DNA from: JAJCYL01 sp965206015
GTDB lineage: Bacteria > Bacteroidota > Bacteroidia > Cytophagales > Cyclobacteriaceae
Direction: 5' to 3'
Assembly (NCBI GenBank): GCA_965206015.1
Contig: CBDBIW010000016.1
Coordinates: 1,178,001-1,242,000 of the forward strand
DNA length: 64,000 nt
The notes under the pieces were generated by a model, which saw nothing but the letters and a program-made list of their open reading frames with translations, ran no database searches and was not told where the DNA came from. This document shows positions 51,476-61,920 of this stretch, one piece after another; the stretch's first letter is position 1, and each line of letters starts with the position of its first letter. The translations under genes were made by a program, and so were the position numbers.

Positions 51476-53590
51476 ATGAATAATAACCTCTTATCAACAA
51501 CTGCATTAACGCTGGGTCTGACGTTTACATTAAGTAGTTGTGGATCCCAATCCAATGAACAGAATCATCATATGGGAACTCCCAATGGGTTGATTAATGA
51601 AACCAGCCCTTACCTGCTCCAGCATGCTTACAACCCGGTGAATTGGCAGCCTTGGGGTGACGAGGCGTTGTCTGCCGCTAAACAGAATGATAAATTAGTC
51701 ATCATTAGTATCGGTTATGCAGCGTGCCACTGGTGTCATGTCATGGAAAAGGAATCCTTTTCTGACAGCACTACTGCCCTATTAATGAACGATAACTTCG
51801 TTTCTATTAAAGTTGACCGGGAAGAAAGGCCTGATGTTGACCAGGTCTACATGGACGCTGCATTGCTCATTGCCGGTCGTGGTGGCTGGCCATTGAATAT
51901 AATTGCATTACCTGATGGAAAACCAGTGTATGCGGGCACTTATTTTCCCAATGACAACTGGTTGCAGGTGTTAGGTTTTTTCAGAGACACTTATAAAAAT
52001 GATAAGCAAAAGATACTGGACCAGGCTGAGCAGGTAACTCAGGGCCTGTCGACACTGGATATAGTACGGCTAAATACTGAAGAGACCACACTCTCAAGAG
52101 CCGATCTTGAAAATTATCAGGATCAAATTTTAGGAAATATCGATATGAGAAAGGGTGGTCGAAAAGGGGCTCCCAAGTTTCCCACTCCTATCGTATATGA
52201 AACCCTGTTAGAAATTGCTTATTATACAGAAAACGTAAAGGCCCTTGATGCCGTCACCATTACCTCGGATAACATGGGTAATGGGGGCATTTACGATCAC
52301 ATAGGCGGTGGTTTTTCCAGATATAGTACAGATGATAACTGGAAAGTGCCTCATTTTGAGAAAATGCTCTACGACAATGCTCAATTAATCAGTCTATATA
52401 GCCATGCATTTCAGGTAACTAAATACCCTCAATATGAGCAAAAGGTTAAAGAAACCATCGCATTTGCCAACCGGGAATTAAGAGATAACAATGGTGGATA
52501 TTATTCCTCCCTTGACGCTGATAGTGAAGGTGAAGAAGGTAAGTTTTACGTCTGGGAAACATCTGAGCTGAAAGAACATCTGGGCATTGACTCGGACATT
52601 TACCTTGAAACTTATCAAGCAACTGAGGTCGGGAATTGGGAAGGAAAGAATATATTATTTCGCAGAGCAAATGACTTGGAACGTGTCGGGAAAAAATTCA
52701 GGCGCACGCCTGAAGAAGTTGCGGACATACTTGAATTTTCTAATAAAAAACTTTTCGAGGTCAGGAAAAAGAGAGTACCTCCTCCTCTTGATGACAAAGT
52801 TTTGACTGCCTTGAACGGACTGATGATAAAAGGTCTGGTCGATGCATATTTTGCATTTGAAGATGAAAATTATCTGAAAGACGCACTGAAAACTGCTGAA
52901 TTCTTAGTTGAAAATCAATTAAGGCCTGATGGTGGATTAAATAGAAGTCATAGAAATGGCCGTTCTACCATTAATGGGTTCCTTGATGACTACGCCTTTA
53001 CAATCGAAGCTTTCATTAGCATATATAACGCAACTTTTGATGAGCAGTGGTTGAAAAGAGCAGATGAACTGATGACCTGCGTGAAAACCAGGTTCATCAA
53101 TGAAGAAACGAGGATGTTCTATTACACATCTTCCCGGGACGATCCACTGATTATTCGCAAGACCGACCTGAATGACAGTGAAATTCCCTCGTCTAATTCA
53201 TCAATCGCCCACAGCCTTTATCAATTGGGCCATTATTATTATAGGGATGAGGACATCAATCATGCCCGGCAGATGCTTGATAATATGATGGCTTCAATAG
53301 AGGAAAACCCCTATTACTATACCAATTGGATCAGACTCCATGCGAAGATGAGCTATCCCCTCTATGAAGTAGCTATCGTAGGTGATGAAGCTGACAAAAA
53401 ACGAAATGAGCTCTTTGGCAGGTTTATACCTAATGCGATCATTATTGGAGGCAGGGATGAAGGATCTTTGGAATTGCTGGAGAATAAGAAGGTAGAGGGC
53501 AGAACCATGATCTACGTTTGCGAGAACAAAACCTGCCGGCTTCCAGTTGATGATCCGAAAAAAGCATTGACCCTGATAAGCAACAAATAG
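51476..53590 (+). CDS. DUF255 thioredoxin-like / six-hairpin glycosidase-fold protein (YyaL/SSP411-like)
   Basis: A 704-residue protein with a lipoprotein-like signal (TFTLSSCGS). Residues about 38-200 form the DUF255 thioredoxin-like domain with the CHWCH motif (C84, C87) after NPVNWQPWG; the remaining part resembles an alpha/alpha toroid (HIGGGFSRYSTDDNWKVPHFEKMLYDN). This architecture matches the YyaL/spermatogenesis-associated protein 20 family. Most homologues are cytoplasmic; the lipobox here suggests periplasmic or outer-membrane location. Substrate unknown. Confidence 0.88.
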   Translation: MNNNLLSTTALTLGLTFTLSSCGSQSNEQNHHMGTPNGLINETSPYLLQHAYNPVNWQPWGDEALSAAKQNDKLVIISIGYAACHWCHVMEKESFSDSTTALLMNDNFVSIKVDREERPDVDQVYMDAALLIAGRGGWPLNIIALPDGKPVYAGTYFPNDNWLQVLGFFRDTYKNDKQKILDQAEQVTQGLSTLDIVRLNTEETTLSRADLENYQDQILGNIDMRKGGRKGAPKFPTPIVYETLLEIAYYTENVKALDAVTITSDNMGNGGIYDHIGGGFSRYSTDDNWKVPHFEKMLYDNAQLISLYSHAFQVTKYPQYEQKVKETIAFANRELRDNNGGYYSSLDADSEGEEGKFYVWETSELKEHLGIDSDIYLETYQATEVGNWEGKNILFRRANDLERVGKKFRRTPEEVADILEFSNKKLFEVRKKRVPPPLDDKVLTALNGLMIKGLVDAYFAFEDENYLKDALKTAEFLVENQLRPDGGLNRSHRNGRSTINGFLDDYAFTIEAFISIYNATFDEQWLKRADELMTCVKTRFINEETRMFYYTSSRDDPLIIRKTDLNDSEIPSSNSSIAHSLYQLGHYYYRDEDINHARQMLDNMMASIEENPYYYTNWIRLHAKMSYPLYEVAIVGDEADKKRNELFGRFIPNAIIIGGRDEGSLELLENKKVEGRTMIYVCENKTCRLPVDDPKKALTLISNK

Positions 53591-53621
53591 CAAAAAACAA
53601 ATTTCAAAGAAATTCCAGAAG

Positions 53622-53735
53622 CTAAAACTCAAACCCAAGCGGCAAGTCCTGAGCATAGAAATCATAATGAACGACCAACTGATCGGTGTTGAGTTGGCTC
53701 AAATATTCTAGATGAACCGCACGAGTATTGTAAGA
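53622..53735 (-). pseudogene. Possible C-terminal tail of an outer-membrane protein
   Basis: The minus-strand frame TRAVHLEYLSQLNTDQLVVH followed by YDFYAQDLPLGFEF ends in a phenylalanine before TAG, as beta-barrel proteins do. The upstream part of the frame is not protein-like. Identity unknown. Confidence 0.3.
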
Positions 53736-53790
53736 CGATTTACTACGGCAGAACATCAAAAATCCCACACAAAATCTTGTACATTGTGCA

Positions 53791-53819
53791 TTGGCATATA
53801 TCATTTTTTTTTACCTTTG
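53791..53819 (+). promoter_or_regulatory. Promoter of the giant surface protein gene
   Basis: TTG at 53791-53793 and TACCTTTG at 53812-53819 match Bacteroidota -33 and -7 elements with an 18-nt spacer. The ATG is 40 nt downstream of the -7 box. Confidence 0.6.
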
Positions 53820-53859
53820 ACTGGTCGTTAAAATTAATCTGATAATTAAATCTGATGTT

Positions 53860-56800
53860 ATGAACCGCAATCCGCACACCGCACACCGCTTTGTATTTGC
53901 CCTTGTTTGTTTACTGCCTGGTATTAATGTTGCCAACGCTCAAAAAGTATATCATATCTGCAGTAATACTACGGCACGAGCTAATTGTGGACTGGCATGT
54001 ACAGATGACATTTCTGGAATTGAACCAAATTCAAATGAGTATTTAAGTGTATTTATGGATAGTGAGTGTCGTGGTTTCTTTAACCTCGAATGGGTTCAAA
54101 TTAGTGGTCATCCTGTAACGCTGCAAGATGAAGATGAAATTGAGCGAAGTACTAGTTCTAACGGTGATAAAGAGGTTAACATGTTCAACCAATATACCGC
54201 ACCAAACCGAAGTGAGGAAGTTTTGGTCTTTGAAGCACGAGCAAGAATAGATATAGCGAATCGTCCCGACGCAAACATAAGAATTAGAACAACCCATACA
54301 ATCAGGTATATTCCATCAACAATAGCTCCAATAGTAAGGAATGTTACTTCTACCACTGCAAGACTTGGTGGTACCATAACCAAATATGGAAATAGGACTA
54401 CAGAAACAGGCGTTGTGTATTCTTCTTCAAATACAAACCCAGCAATTGATGGCACATCTGTTACCAGACGTGTAATAGGCAATGCTTCAAGTGTTTATTT
54501 TAACGACTTTACAGGTTTTGCTCCAAATACAACCTATTATATGAGAGGTTACGCTCTTGGCACCTCTAAGGCCGGAGCCAAAACCCAGGATTACGGAGAG
54601 ATAAGGAGTTTTACCACCCTTCGTCTGCCAACAACAGAACTGAGAATTACCTCATCTGCCAGAACAGCAATTAATTATGGCGTTTCTGCATCAGTATCAC
54701 CAAATCAACGAGATTTTATTAAAGAAGTAGGTTCTTTATTTTCTTCTTCAAATACAGAACCAGAAATTGGAGGTGCAAACGTTACTAAGAGAGTACAGAT
54801 CTCACGTACCGAAAGCGATGACGTTCAAAGTGAATCTTATTCTTCCGTTCAGGAAAATTTAAACCCCAATACAACCTATTATTTTAGATCTTATGTAATC
54901 AGTAAAGCTGGAACAGCTTATAGTGAGGTGATAAATGCTACCACCCTTGCAACAGCACCCACAGCAAGCACAGAAGCAGCAAGCAATATTACTTCTACAA
55001 CAGCCACTTTAAACGGCGATATCACTTCCGACGGTGGAGCAGAAATAACAGAAAGAGGATTTGTATATGCCATATCAAACGCAGACTTAACAATTGGTAC
55101 TACCGGTGTTACGAATGTTACTGTAAGCGGTACAACAGGAACTTTTAATAGTGCAATAACAAGTTTAACAGCAGGCACAAAATATTATTACAAAGCTTAT
55201 GCAAGCAATAGTGAGGGAACAGCTTACGGAGATGTACAAAGTTTTACAACAGTCTCATTAGAAGAATTTATACTAAAAATAAACACCACCGCCGGCACTA
55301 ACGCTCAAGACAAAGGCTTTACTTTTCACACCGGGGATACCAATTATATGGTCGATTGGGGAGAAGGCAGCGGTTTTGAGACAGAATCAGGAAATGCCAG
55401 CCATACCTTTGGCATGGCAGGAGAGCATACCATAAGGTTTAAAAACCTGAACGATATTTTTATAAATGTCAGTAGTGGTAAAGAAAAATACACCTCTATT
55501 GAACAATGGGGCACTGCTGTATGGAATGCCCATATGTCGAGGGCTTTTCGTGGGGCAACTAACTTAACTGCCCGTAGTGATGCGGGCACTCCTGATATGA
55601 GTTCGGTAACAAATATGAGTCTTATGTTCAATGGTGCCACTTCTTTCAACCAGGATATAGGAAGTTGGGATGTTTCCAAAGTAACAAATATGGAATATAT
55701 GTTTTCTGGTGCCGCTTCTTTCAACCAGGATATAGGCAGTTGGGATGTTTCTAAGGTAACAAATATGGATAGTATGTTCAGTGGTGCCCGTTCTTTCAAC
55801 CAGGATATAAGCAGTTGGGATGTTTCTCAGGTAACAGATATGCAACGTATGTTCAATATTGCCGATGCTTTCAACCAGAATATAGGTAGTTGGGATGTTT
55901 CTCAGGTAACAAATATGACGAACATGCTCAGTGGTGTGGCACTTCCACCAGCCAATTACGATGCACTTTTAATTGGCTGGAATGCACTAAACCTTCAACC
56001 AGGAGTGACTTTTAGTGCAGGAAATTCTAAATATACAACAGTAGCACAAGCTGCCAGAGACAATATGGTTGCTGGCGATGGTTGGACGATTACTGACGGT
56101 GGGCTAATTGATGCCAATGGCGAACCTACAAATATTTTTCTTTCTTCCAGAACTATTTTAGAAAACGAGCCAGAAAATACCACGGTAGGCACCCTGTCCA
56201 CCAACGGAGGAGCTGCTTCTTACACCTATACATTCACAACAGGAGACGGAGATACAGATAATACAAGTTTTACTATTTCAGGAGAAGAGCTACAACTTAC
56301 AGCCCCTGCCGATTACGAAACAAAAAGCAGCTACACAATACGTATAGCAGTAGAGGGTGTAAGTGTTGCAAAACAATTTACCATCTCCGTTATTGATGTA
56401 CAAGAAGCTCCCCTGCCAAACACACAAGCAGCAAGCAATATTACTTCTACAACAGCCACTTTAAACGGCGATATAACTTCCGACGGAGGAGCAACCATTA
56501 CAGCAAGAGGATTTGTATATGCTACTTCAAACACAGATTTGACAATTGATAATACAGCAGCAGATATTGTTATTGTAAGCGGTACAACAGGTGTTTTTAC
56601 AGAAAACATTACAGATTTAACAGCAGGCACAAAATATTATTACAAAGCCTACGCAACCAATAGTGTCGGAACAACTTACGGAGGCGAACAAAGTTTTACA
56701 ATATTGGCATCAGAAGAATTCGAACATTTTGTACTAAAAATAAACACCACCGCCGGCACCAACGCTCAAGACACAGACTTTACTTTTCACACCGAAGACA

Positions 56801-59800
56801 TGGAGTATGAAGTCGATTGGGGAGAAGGCAGTGGTTTTGAGCCAATAACAACAGGAACTACCAGCCATACCTTTGGCACGGCAGGAGAGCATACCATAAG
56901 GTTTAAAAACCTGAACGATATTTATATAAATAACAGTAGTGGCAGACAAAAATACACCGCTATTGAACAATGGGGCATTGCTGTATGGAATGCCGATATG
57001 TCGAATGCTTTTCGTGGAGCAGGAAACTTAACTGCGAGTGATACTGCGGGCACGCCTGATATGAGTTCGGTAACAAATATGAATAGTATGTTCTGGGCCG
57101 CCACTGCTTTCAATCAGGATATAGGAGATTGGGATGTTTCCAAGGTAGAAGATATGTCTTTTATGTTCGGTACGTTCAATGGTACTACTGCTTTCAATCA
57201 GGATATAGGACGTTGGGATGTTTCTAACGTAACAGATATGGGGACTATGTTCCAAAATGCCACTGCTTTTAACCAGGATATAGGAAGTTGGGATGTTTCG
57301 CAGGTAACAGATATGAGGAGCATGTTCCAGAATGCCGCTTCTTTCAACCAGGATATAGGAAGTTGGGATGTTTCTCAGGCAACAAGTATGCGTGCCATGT
57401 TCGCTGGTGCCGATGCTTTCAACCAGGATATAGGAAGTTGGGATGTTTCGCAGGTAACAAATATGCTTAGTATGTTCAATGATGCTGCTTCTTTCAACCA
57501 GGATATAGGAAGTTGGGATGTTTCGCAGGTAACAAATATGAATAGTATGTTCAATGATGCCGATGCTTTCAACCAGGATATAGGCAGTTGGGATGTTTCT
57601 AAGGTAACAGAGATGAACGGTATGTTCTTTGATGCCCATTCTTTCAACCAGGATATAGGAAGTTGGGATGTTTCTAAGGTAACAGATATGAGTCTTATGT
57701 TCGCTGGTGTCGATGCTTTCAACCAGGATATAGGCAGTTGGGATGTTTCTCAGGTAACAGATATGCAGAGAATGTTCAGTGGTGCTACACTTTCACCAGC
57801 CAATTACGATTCACTTTTAACAGGCTGGAATGCACAAACCCTTATAAGAGGCAGGCGTTTCCATGCAGGAAATTCTAAATATACAACAGCAGCACAAACT
57901 GCCAGAAACAATATAGATGCTGCAAGTGGTCATAACTGGACTATTACTGACGGTGGGTTAATTGATGCCAGCAGTACACCCACAGATATTTTTCTTTCTT
58001 CCACAAATGTTTTAGAAAACGAACCGGAAAATACCACAGTAGGCACCCTGTCCACCAACGGAGGGGCTGCCTCTTATACCTATACATTCACAGCAGGAGA
58101 CGGAGATACAGATAATGCGAGTTTTACTATTTCAGAAACAGCACTACAACTTATAGCCCCTGCCGACTATGAAACAAAAAGCAACTATACAATACGTATA
58201 AAAGAAGATGGTACGAGTATTGAGCAACAATTTACCATCTCTGTTGGTGATGTACAAGAAGCACCCGCAGTAAGCACAACAGCAGCCAGCGATATTGCTT
58301 CTACAACGGCCACTTTAAACGGCGATATAACCTCTGACGGTGGAGCAGAAATAACACAAAGAGGATTTGTATATGCTATATCAAACGCAGATTTGACAAT
58401 TGATAATACAGCAGCAGATATTGTTATTGTAAGCGGTACAACAGGTGTTTTTGAAAAAGACATTGCAGGTTTAACAGCAGGCACAACCTATTATTACAGA
58501 GCCTACGCAACCAATAGTGTGGGAACAGCTTACGGAAGAGAGCAAAGTTTTACAACATTGACAGTCGCACCCACAGCAAGCACAACAGCAGCCAGCGATA
58601 TTACTTCCACAACAGCCACTCTGAACGGCAATATAACTTCTGACGGAGGAGCAACCATTACAGCAAGGGGATTTGTATATGCTGCTTCAAACACAGATTT
58701 GACAATTATGGGTGCTACAAATGTTACTGTAAGCGGTACAACAGGTGTTTTTGAAAAAGAAATAACAGGTTTGACAGCAGGCACAAAATATTATTACAGA
58801 GCCTACGCAACCAATAGTTTGGGAACAACTTACGGAGGAGAACAAAGTTTTACAACAGTCTCATTAGAAGAATTTGTACTAAAAATAAACACCACCGCCG
58901 ACACCAATGCTCAAGACGCAGGCTTTAGTTTTCACACCCGGGATATGGAGTATGAGGTCAATTGGGGAGAAGGCAGCGGTTTTGAGCCAATAACAACAGG
59001 AGATGCCGACCATACCTTTGGCACGGCAGGAGAGCATACCATAAGGTTTAAAAACCTGAACGATATTTATATAAATAACAGTAGTGGCAAAGAAAAATAC
59101 ACCGCTATTGAACAATGGGGCACTACTGTATGGAATGCCGATATGTCGGATGCTTTTCGTGGAGCAGGTAACTTAACTGCCCGTAGTACTGCGGGCACTC
59201 CTGATATGAGTGCCGTAACAGATATGGCTTCTATGTTCAGGGATGCCTTTTCTTTCAACCAGGATATAGGAGATTGGGATGTTTCTCTGGTAACAGATAT
59301 GTCCCGTATGTTCTCTAATGCCACTGCTTTCAACCAGGATATAGGCAGTTGGGATGTTTCTCAGGTAACAGATATGGGTTTTATGTTCAATATTGCCACT
59401 TCTTTCAACCAGGATATAGGAAGTTGGGATGTTTCTCAGGTAACAGAGATGAACGGTATGTTCATTGCTGCCGCTTCTTTCAACCAGGATATAGGAGAAT
59501 GGGATGTTTCTCAGGTAACAGAGATGAGGAGCATGTTCTTTGGTGCCGCTTCTTTCAACCAGGATATAGGCAGTTGGGATGTTTCTCAGGTAACAAATAT
59601 GTCTGGTATGTTCAATGGTGTCACTTCTTTTAACCAGGATATAGGAGATTGGGTTGTTTCTCAGGTAACAAATATGACGGGCATGTTCAATGGTGCCACT
59701 TCTTTTAACCAGGATATAGGAGATTGGGTTGTTTCTCAGGTAACAAATATGGGTCAGATGTTCAATGGTGCCGATGCTTTCAACCAGGATATAGGCAGTT

Positions 59801-61809
59801 GGGATGTTTCTCAGGTAACAGAGATGGACGATATGTTCAGTGGTGCGGCACTTTCACCAGAAAACTACGATGCACTTTTAATTGGCTGGAATAAACGAAC
59901 CCTTCAAACAAATGTGATTTTTAATGCAGGAAATTCTAAATATACAGCAGCAGCACAAACTGCCAGAGACAGTATAGAAAATGTCTATAACTGGACTATT
60001 ACTGACGGTGGGTTAATTGACGTGAACGATCAACCTACACGTATTTTTCTTTCTTCCACAACTATTTTAGAAAACGAGCCGACAAACGCCACAGTACGGA
60101 CACTATCCACAAACGGAGGAGCTGCCTCTTATACCTATACATTCACAACAGGAGACGGAGATACTGATAATGGGAGTTTTACCATTTCAGGAACAGCACT
60201 ACAACTTATAGCACCTGCCGATTACGAAACAAAAAGAAGCTATTCAATACGTATAGCAGTAGAGGGTACGAGTATTGCAAAACAATTTACCATCTCCGTT
60301 ATTGATGTACAAGAAGCACCCGCAGTAAGCACAACAACAGCAAGCAATATTACTTCTACAACTGCAACTTTAAACGGCGACCTGACTTCCATCGGACTGG
60401 CAGCAATTATGGAAGGCGGTTTTGTATATGCTGTTTCAAATGAAGATTTAATAATTGATGCTGCCGGTGTTACCAAAGAAGTTGTAAACGGTGTGGCAAC
60501 AGGTGATTTTGAAAAAGACATTACAGGTTTAACAGCAGGCACAACCTATTATTACAGAGCTTACGCAACCAATAGTTTTGGAACAGCTTACGGAGAGGTA
60601 CAAAGTTTTACAACATTGGCAGCCGCACCCACAGCCAGCACAACAGCAGCCAGCGATATAACTTCTACAACGGCCACTTTAAACGGCAATATAACTTCAG
60701 ACGGAGGAGCAACCATTACAGCAAGGGGCTTTGTATATGCTACTTCAAACACAGGTTTGACAATTGGTGCTACGGGTGTTACGGATGTTGCTGTAAGCGG
60801 TACAACAGGTGTTTTTGAAAAAGAAATTACGGGTTTGGCAGCAGGCACAACCTATTATTACGCAGCTTATGCAATCAATAACGTCGATACAACTTACGGA
60901 GCTGTACAAAGTTTTACAACATCAGCCAAGCCGACACTAAGCACAACAGCAGCAAGTGCTATTACTTCCACAACAGCCACTTTAAACGGCAATATAACTT
61001 CCGACGGAGGAGCAACCATTACAGCAAGAGGCTTTGTATATGCCATATCAAACGCAGATTTGACAATTGGTGCTACGGGTGTTACTAATGTCATTGTAAG
61101 CAGTACAACAGGTGTTTTTACAGAAAACATTACAGGTTTAACAGCAGGCACAGCCTATTTTTACAGGGCCTACGCAACCAATAGTGCAGGTACGAGCTAT
61201 GGAGGAGAACAAAGTTTTACAACATCAGCCCCCGTAGCACCCACAGCACCTACAACAAGCACAACAGCAGCCAGCGATATAACTTCTACAACGGCCACTT
61301 TAAACGGCAATATAACTTCAGACGGAGGAGCAACCATTACAGCAAGAGGCTTTGTATATGCTACTTCAAACGCAGGTTTGACAATTGGTGCTACGGGTGT
61401 TACTAATGTCATTGTAAGCGGTACAACAGGTGTTTTTACAGAAAACATTATAAGTTTAACAGCAGGCACAAAATATTATTACAGGGCCTACGCAACCAAT
61501 AGTGCAGGTACGAGCTATGGAGGAGAACAAAGTTTTACAACGGAGGCTGCTGTGGCAGTTTTGTCTATTGAGGATTTTGAGCAATCGGCTGTTGCCATTT
61601 CGCCAAACCCGGCCACCGGTATTGTAAACATCACCGTGTCAGAAAAGACAGGTTACAAATTGCTGGATACCGGAGGTCACCTGCTTCAACAGGGAACTTT
61701 CGCCACAGGAGCGCACAGCATTGATATTTCGCCTTTGGCCAAAGGGATTTATCTCTTCATTCTAAACACCGGTAAAGGGAGCTTTACCAGGAGAATTATC
61801 AGGAATTAG
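53860..61809 (+). CDS. Giant T9SS-secreted surface protein with DUF285, Fn3-like and cadherin-like repeats
   Basis: A 2649-residue exported protein. Residues 1-27 are a signal peptide (VANA-Q). A cysteine-containing head and two divergent fibronectin-like domains follow. The body repeats a unit three times: a fibronectin-like domain (TTATLNGxITSDGGA, GFVYA, LTAGTxYYYRAYATN), a PKD-like start (INTTAGTNAQD, VDWGEGSGFE, FKNLNDI), a block of 25-residue DUF285 repeats (FNQDIGSWDVSQVTNM), and a cadherin-like domain (FLSSTxxLENEPENTTVGTL). DUF285 blocks hold 4, 9 and 8 units (residues about 596-695, 1084-1311, 1799-1998). Five more fibronectin-like domains precede a type A T9SS sorting tail (about 2566-2649, ISPNPATGIVNIT ... 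GIYLFIL). Likely surface adhesin or biofilm component; no enzyme domain seen. Confidence 0.92.
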   Translation: MNRNPHTAHRFVFALVCLLPGINVANAQKVYHICSNTTARANCGLACTDDISGIEPNSNEYLSVFMDSECRGFFNLEWVQISGHPVTLQDEDEIERSTSSNGDKEVNMFNQYTAPNRSEEVLVFEARARIDIANRPDANIRIRTTHTIRYIPSTIAPIVRNVTSTTARLGGTITKYGNRTTETGVVYSSSNTNPAIDGTSVTRRVIGNASSVYFNDFTGFAPNTTYYMRGYALGTSKAGAKTQDYGEIRSFTTLRLPTTELRITSSARTAINYGVSASVSPNQRDFIKEVGSLFSSSNTEPEIGGANVTKRVQISRTESDDVQSESYSSVQENLNPNTTYYFRSYVISKAGTAYSEVINATTLATAPTASTEAASNITSTTATLNGDITSDGGAEITERGFVYAISNADLTIGTTGVTNVTVSGTTGTFNSAITSLTAGTKYYYKAYASNSEGTAYGDVQSFTTVSLEEFILKINTTAGTNAQDKGFTFHTGDTNYMVDWGEGSGFETESGNASHTFGMAGEHTIRFKNLNDIFINVSSGKEKYTSIEQWGTAVWNAHMSRAFRGATNLTARSDAGTPDMSSVTNMSLMFNGATSFNQDIGSWDVSKVTNMEYMFSGAASFNQDIGSWDVSKVTNMDSMFSGARSFNQDISSWDVSQVTDMQRMFNIADAFNQNIGSWDVSQVTNMTNMLSGVALPPANYDALLIGWNALNLQPGVTFSAGNSKYTTVAQAARDNMVAGDGWTITDGGLIDANGEPTNIFLSSRTILENEPENTTVGTLSTNGGAASYTYTFTTGDGDTDNTSFTISGEELQLTAPADYETKSSYTIRIAVEGVSVAKQFTISVIDVQEAPLPNTQAASNITSTTATLNGDITSDGGATITARGFVYATSNTDLTIDNTAADIVIVSGTTGVFTENITDLTAGTKYYYKAYATNSVGTTYGGEQSFTILASEEFEHFVLKINTTAGTNAQDTDFTFHTEDMEYEVDWGEGSGFEPITTGTTSHTFGTAGEHTIRFKNLNDIYINNSSGRQKYTAIEQWGIAVWNADMSNAFRGAGNLTASDTAGTPDMSSVTNMNSMFWAATAFNQDIGDWDVSKVEDMSFMFGTFNGTTAFNQDIGRWDVSNVTDMGTMFQNATAFNQDIGSWDVSQVTDMRSMFQNAASFNQDIGSWDVSQATSMRAMFAGADAFNQDIGSWDVSQVTNMLSMFNDAASFNQDIGSWDVSQVTNMNSMFNDADAFNQDIGSWDVSKVTEMNGMFFDAHSFNQDIGSWDVSKVTDMSLMFAGVDAFNQDIGSWDVSQVTDMQRMFSGATLSPANYDSLLTGWNAQTLIRGRRFHAGNSKYTTAAQTARNNIDAASGHNWTITDGGLIDASSTPTDIFLSSTNVLENEPENTTVGTLSTNGGAASYTYTFTAGDGDTDNASFTISETALQLIAPADYETKSNYTIRIKEDGTSIEQQFTISVGDVQEAPAVSTTAASDIASTTATLNGDITSDGGAEITQRGFVYAISNADLTIDNTAADIVIVSGTTGVFEKDIAGLTAGTTYYYRAYATNSVGTAYGREQSFTTLTVAPTASTTAASDITSTTATLNGNITSDGGATITARGFVYAASNTDLTIMGATNVTVSGTTGVFEKEITGLTAGTKYYYRAYATNSLGTTYGGEQSFTTVSLEEFVLKINTTADTNAQDAGFSFHTRDMEYEVNWGEGSGFEPITTGDADHTFGTAGEHTIRFKNLNDIYINNSSGKEKYTAIEQWGTTVWNADMSDAFRGAGNLTARSTAGTPDMSAVTDMASMFRDAFSFNQDIGDWDVSLVTDMSRMFSNATAFNQDIGSWDVSQVTDMGFMFNIATSFNQDIGSWDVSQVTEMNGMFIAAASFNQDIGEWDVSQVTEMRSMFFGAASFNQDIGSWDVSQVTNMSGMFNGVTSFNQDIGDWVVSQVTNMTGMFNGATSFNQDIGDWVVSQVTNMGQMFNGADAFNQDIGSWDVSQVTEMDDMFSGAALSPENYDALLIGWNKRTLQTNVIFNAGNSKYTAAAQTARDSIENVYNWTITDGGLIDVNDQPTRIFLSSTTILENEPTNATVRTLSTNGGAASYTYTFTTGDGDTDNGSFTISGTALQLIAPADYETKRSYSIRIAVEGTSIAKQFTISVIDVQEAPAVSTTTASNITSTTATLNGDLTSIGLAAIMEGGFVYAVSNEDLIIDAAGVTKEVVNGVATGDFEKDITGLTAGTTYYYRAYATNSFGTAYGEVQSFTTLAAAPTASTTAASDITSTTATLNGNITSDGGATITARGFVYATSNTGLTIGATGVTDVAVSGTTGVFEKEITGLAAGTTYYYAAYAINNVDTTYGAVQSFTTSAKPTLSTTAASAITSTTATLNGNITSDGGATITARGFVYAISNADLTIGATGVTNVIVSSTTGVFTENITGLTAGTAYFYRAYATNSAGTSYGGEQSFTTSAPVAPTAPTTSTTAASDITSTTATLNGNITSDGGATITARGFVYATSNAGLTIGATGVTNVIVSGTTGVFTENIISLTAGTKYYYRAYATNSAGTSYGGEQSFTTEAAVAVLSIEDFEQSAVAISPNPATGIVNITVSEKTGYKLLDTGGHLLQQGTFATGAHSIDISPLAKGIYLFILNTGKGSFTRRIIRN
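55645..55944 (+). repeat. 75-bp tandem repeats, DUF285 block 1 (4 units)
   Basis: Four consecutive 75-nt units, each beginning TTCAACCAG and encoding FNQDIGSWDVSKVTNM plus a variable MF-containing segment. Units differ mainly in the last nine residues. Confidence 0.92.
57109..57792 (+). repeat. 75-bp tandem repeats, DUF285 block 2 (9 units)
   Basis: Nine units of 75 nt, the first carrying a nine-base insertion (extra residues in MFGTFNGTTAF). The FNQDIGSWDVS core is almost invariant at DNA level. Confidence 0.92.
59254..59853 (+). repeat. 75-bp tandem repeats, DUF285 block 3 (8 units)
   Basis: Eight exact-length 75-nt units. Two neighbouring units (starting near 59629 and 59704) share the variant DWVVSQVTNM, suggesting a recent unit duplication. 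Confidence 0.92.
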
Positions 61810-61920
61810 GATTGAATGCCATTAATTAAGGGGCTGTACCATTGGCTCCTGATGTGCAAATGGCAATGACGATAAGTATATTGGAATCAAATGAGATACT
61901 TCATTTGAGTGATTGTAATG

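Noticed and set aside
55344..59333. Long minus-strand frames through the giant gene (for example 57028-57639 and 55344-55799)
   Set aside because: They are antisense shadows of the 75-bp repeats: the same phrases recur because the plus-strand units repeat. No start signals or independent codon pattern were seen.
55645..59853. Tandem 75-bp repeats considered as a CRISPR array
   Set aside because: The units are contiguous, in frame, lack unique spacers, and encode a known repeat family.
53860..61809. Diversity-generating retroelement target
   Set aside because: No reverse transcriptase or template repeat was found in the window; variation looks like unit-level duplication rather than adenine-specific change.
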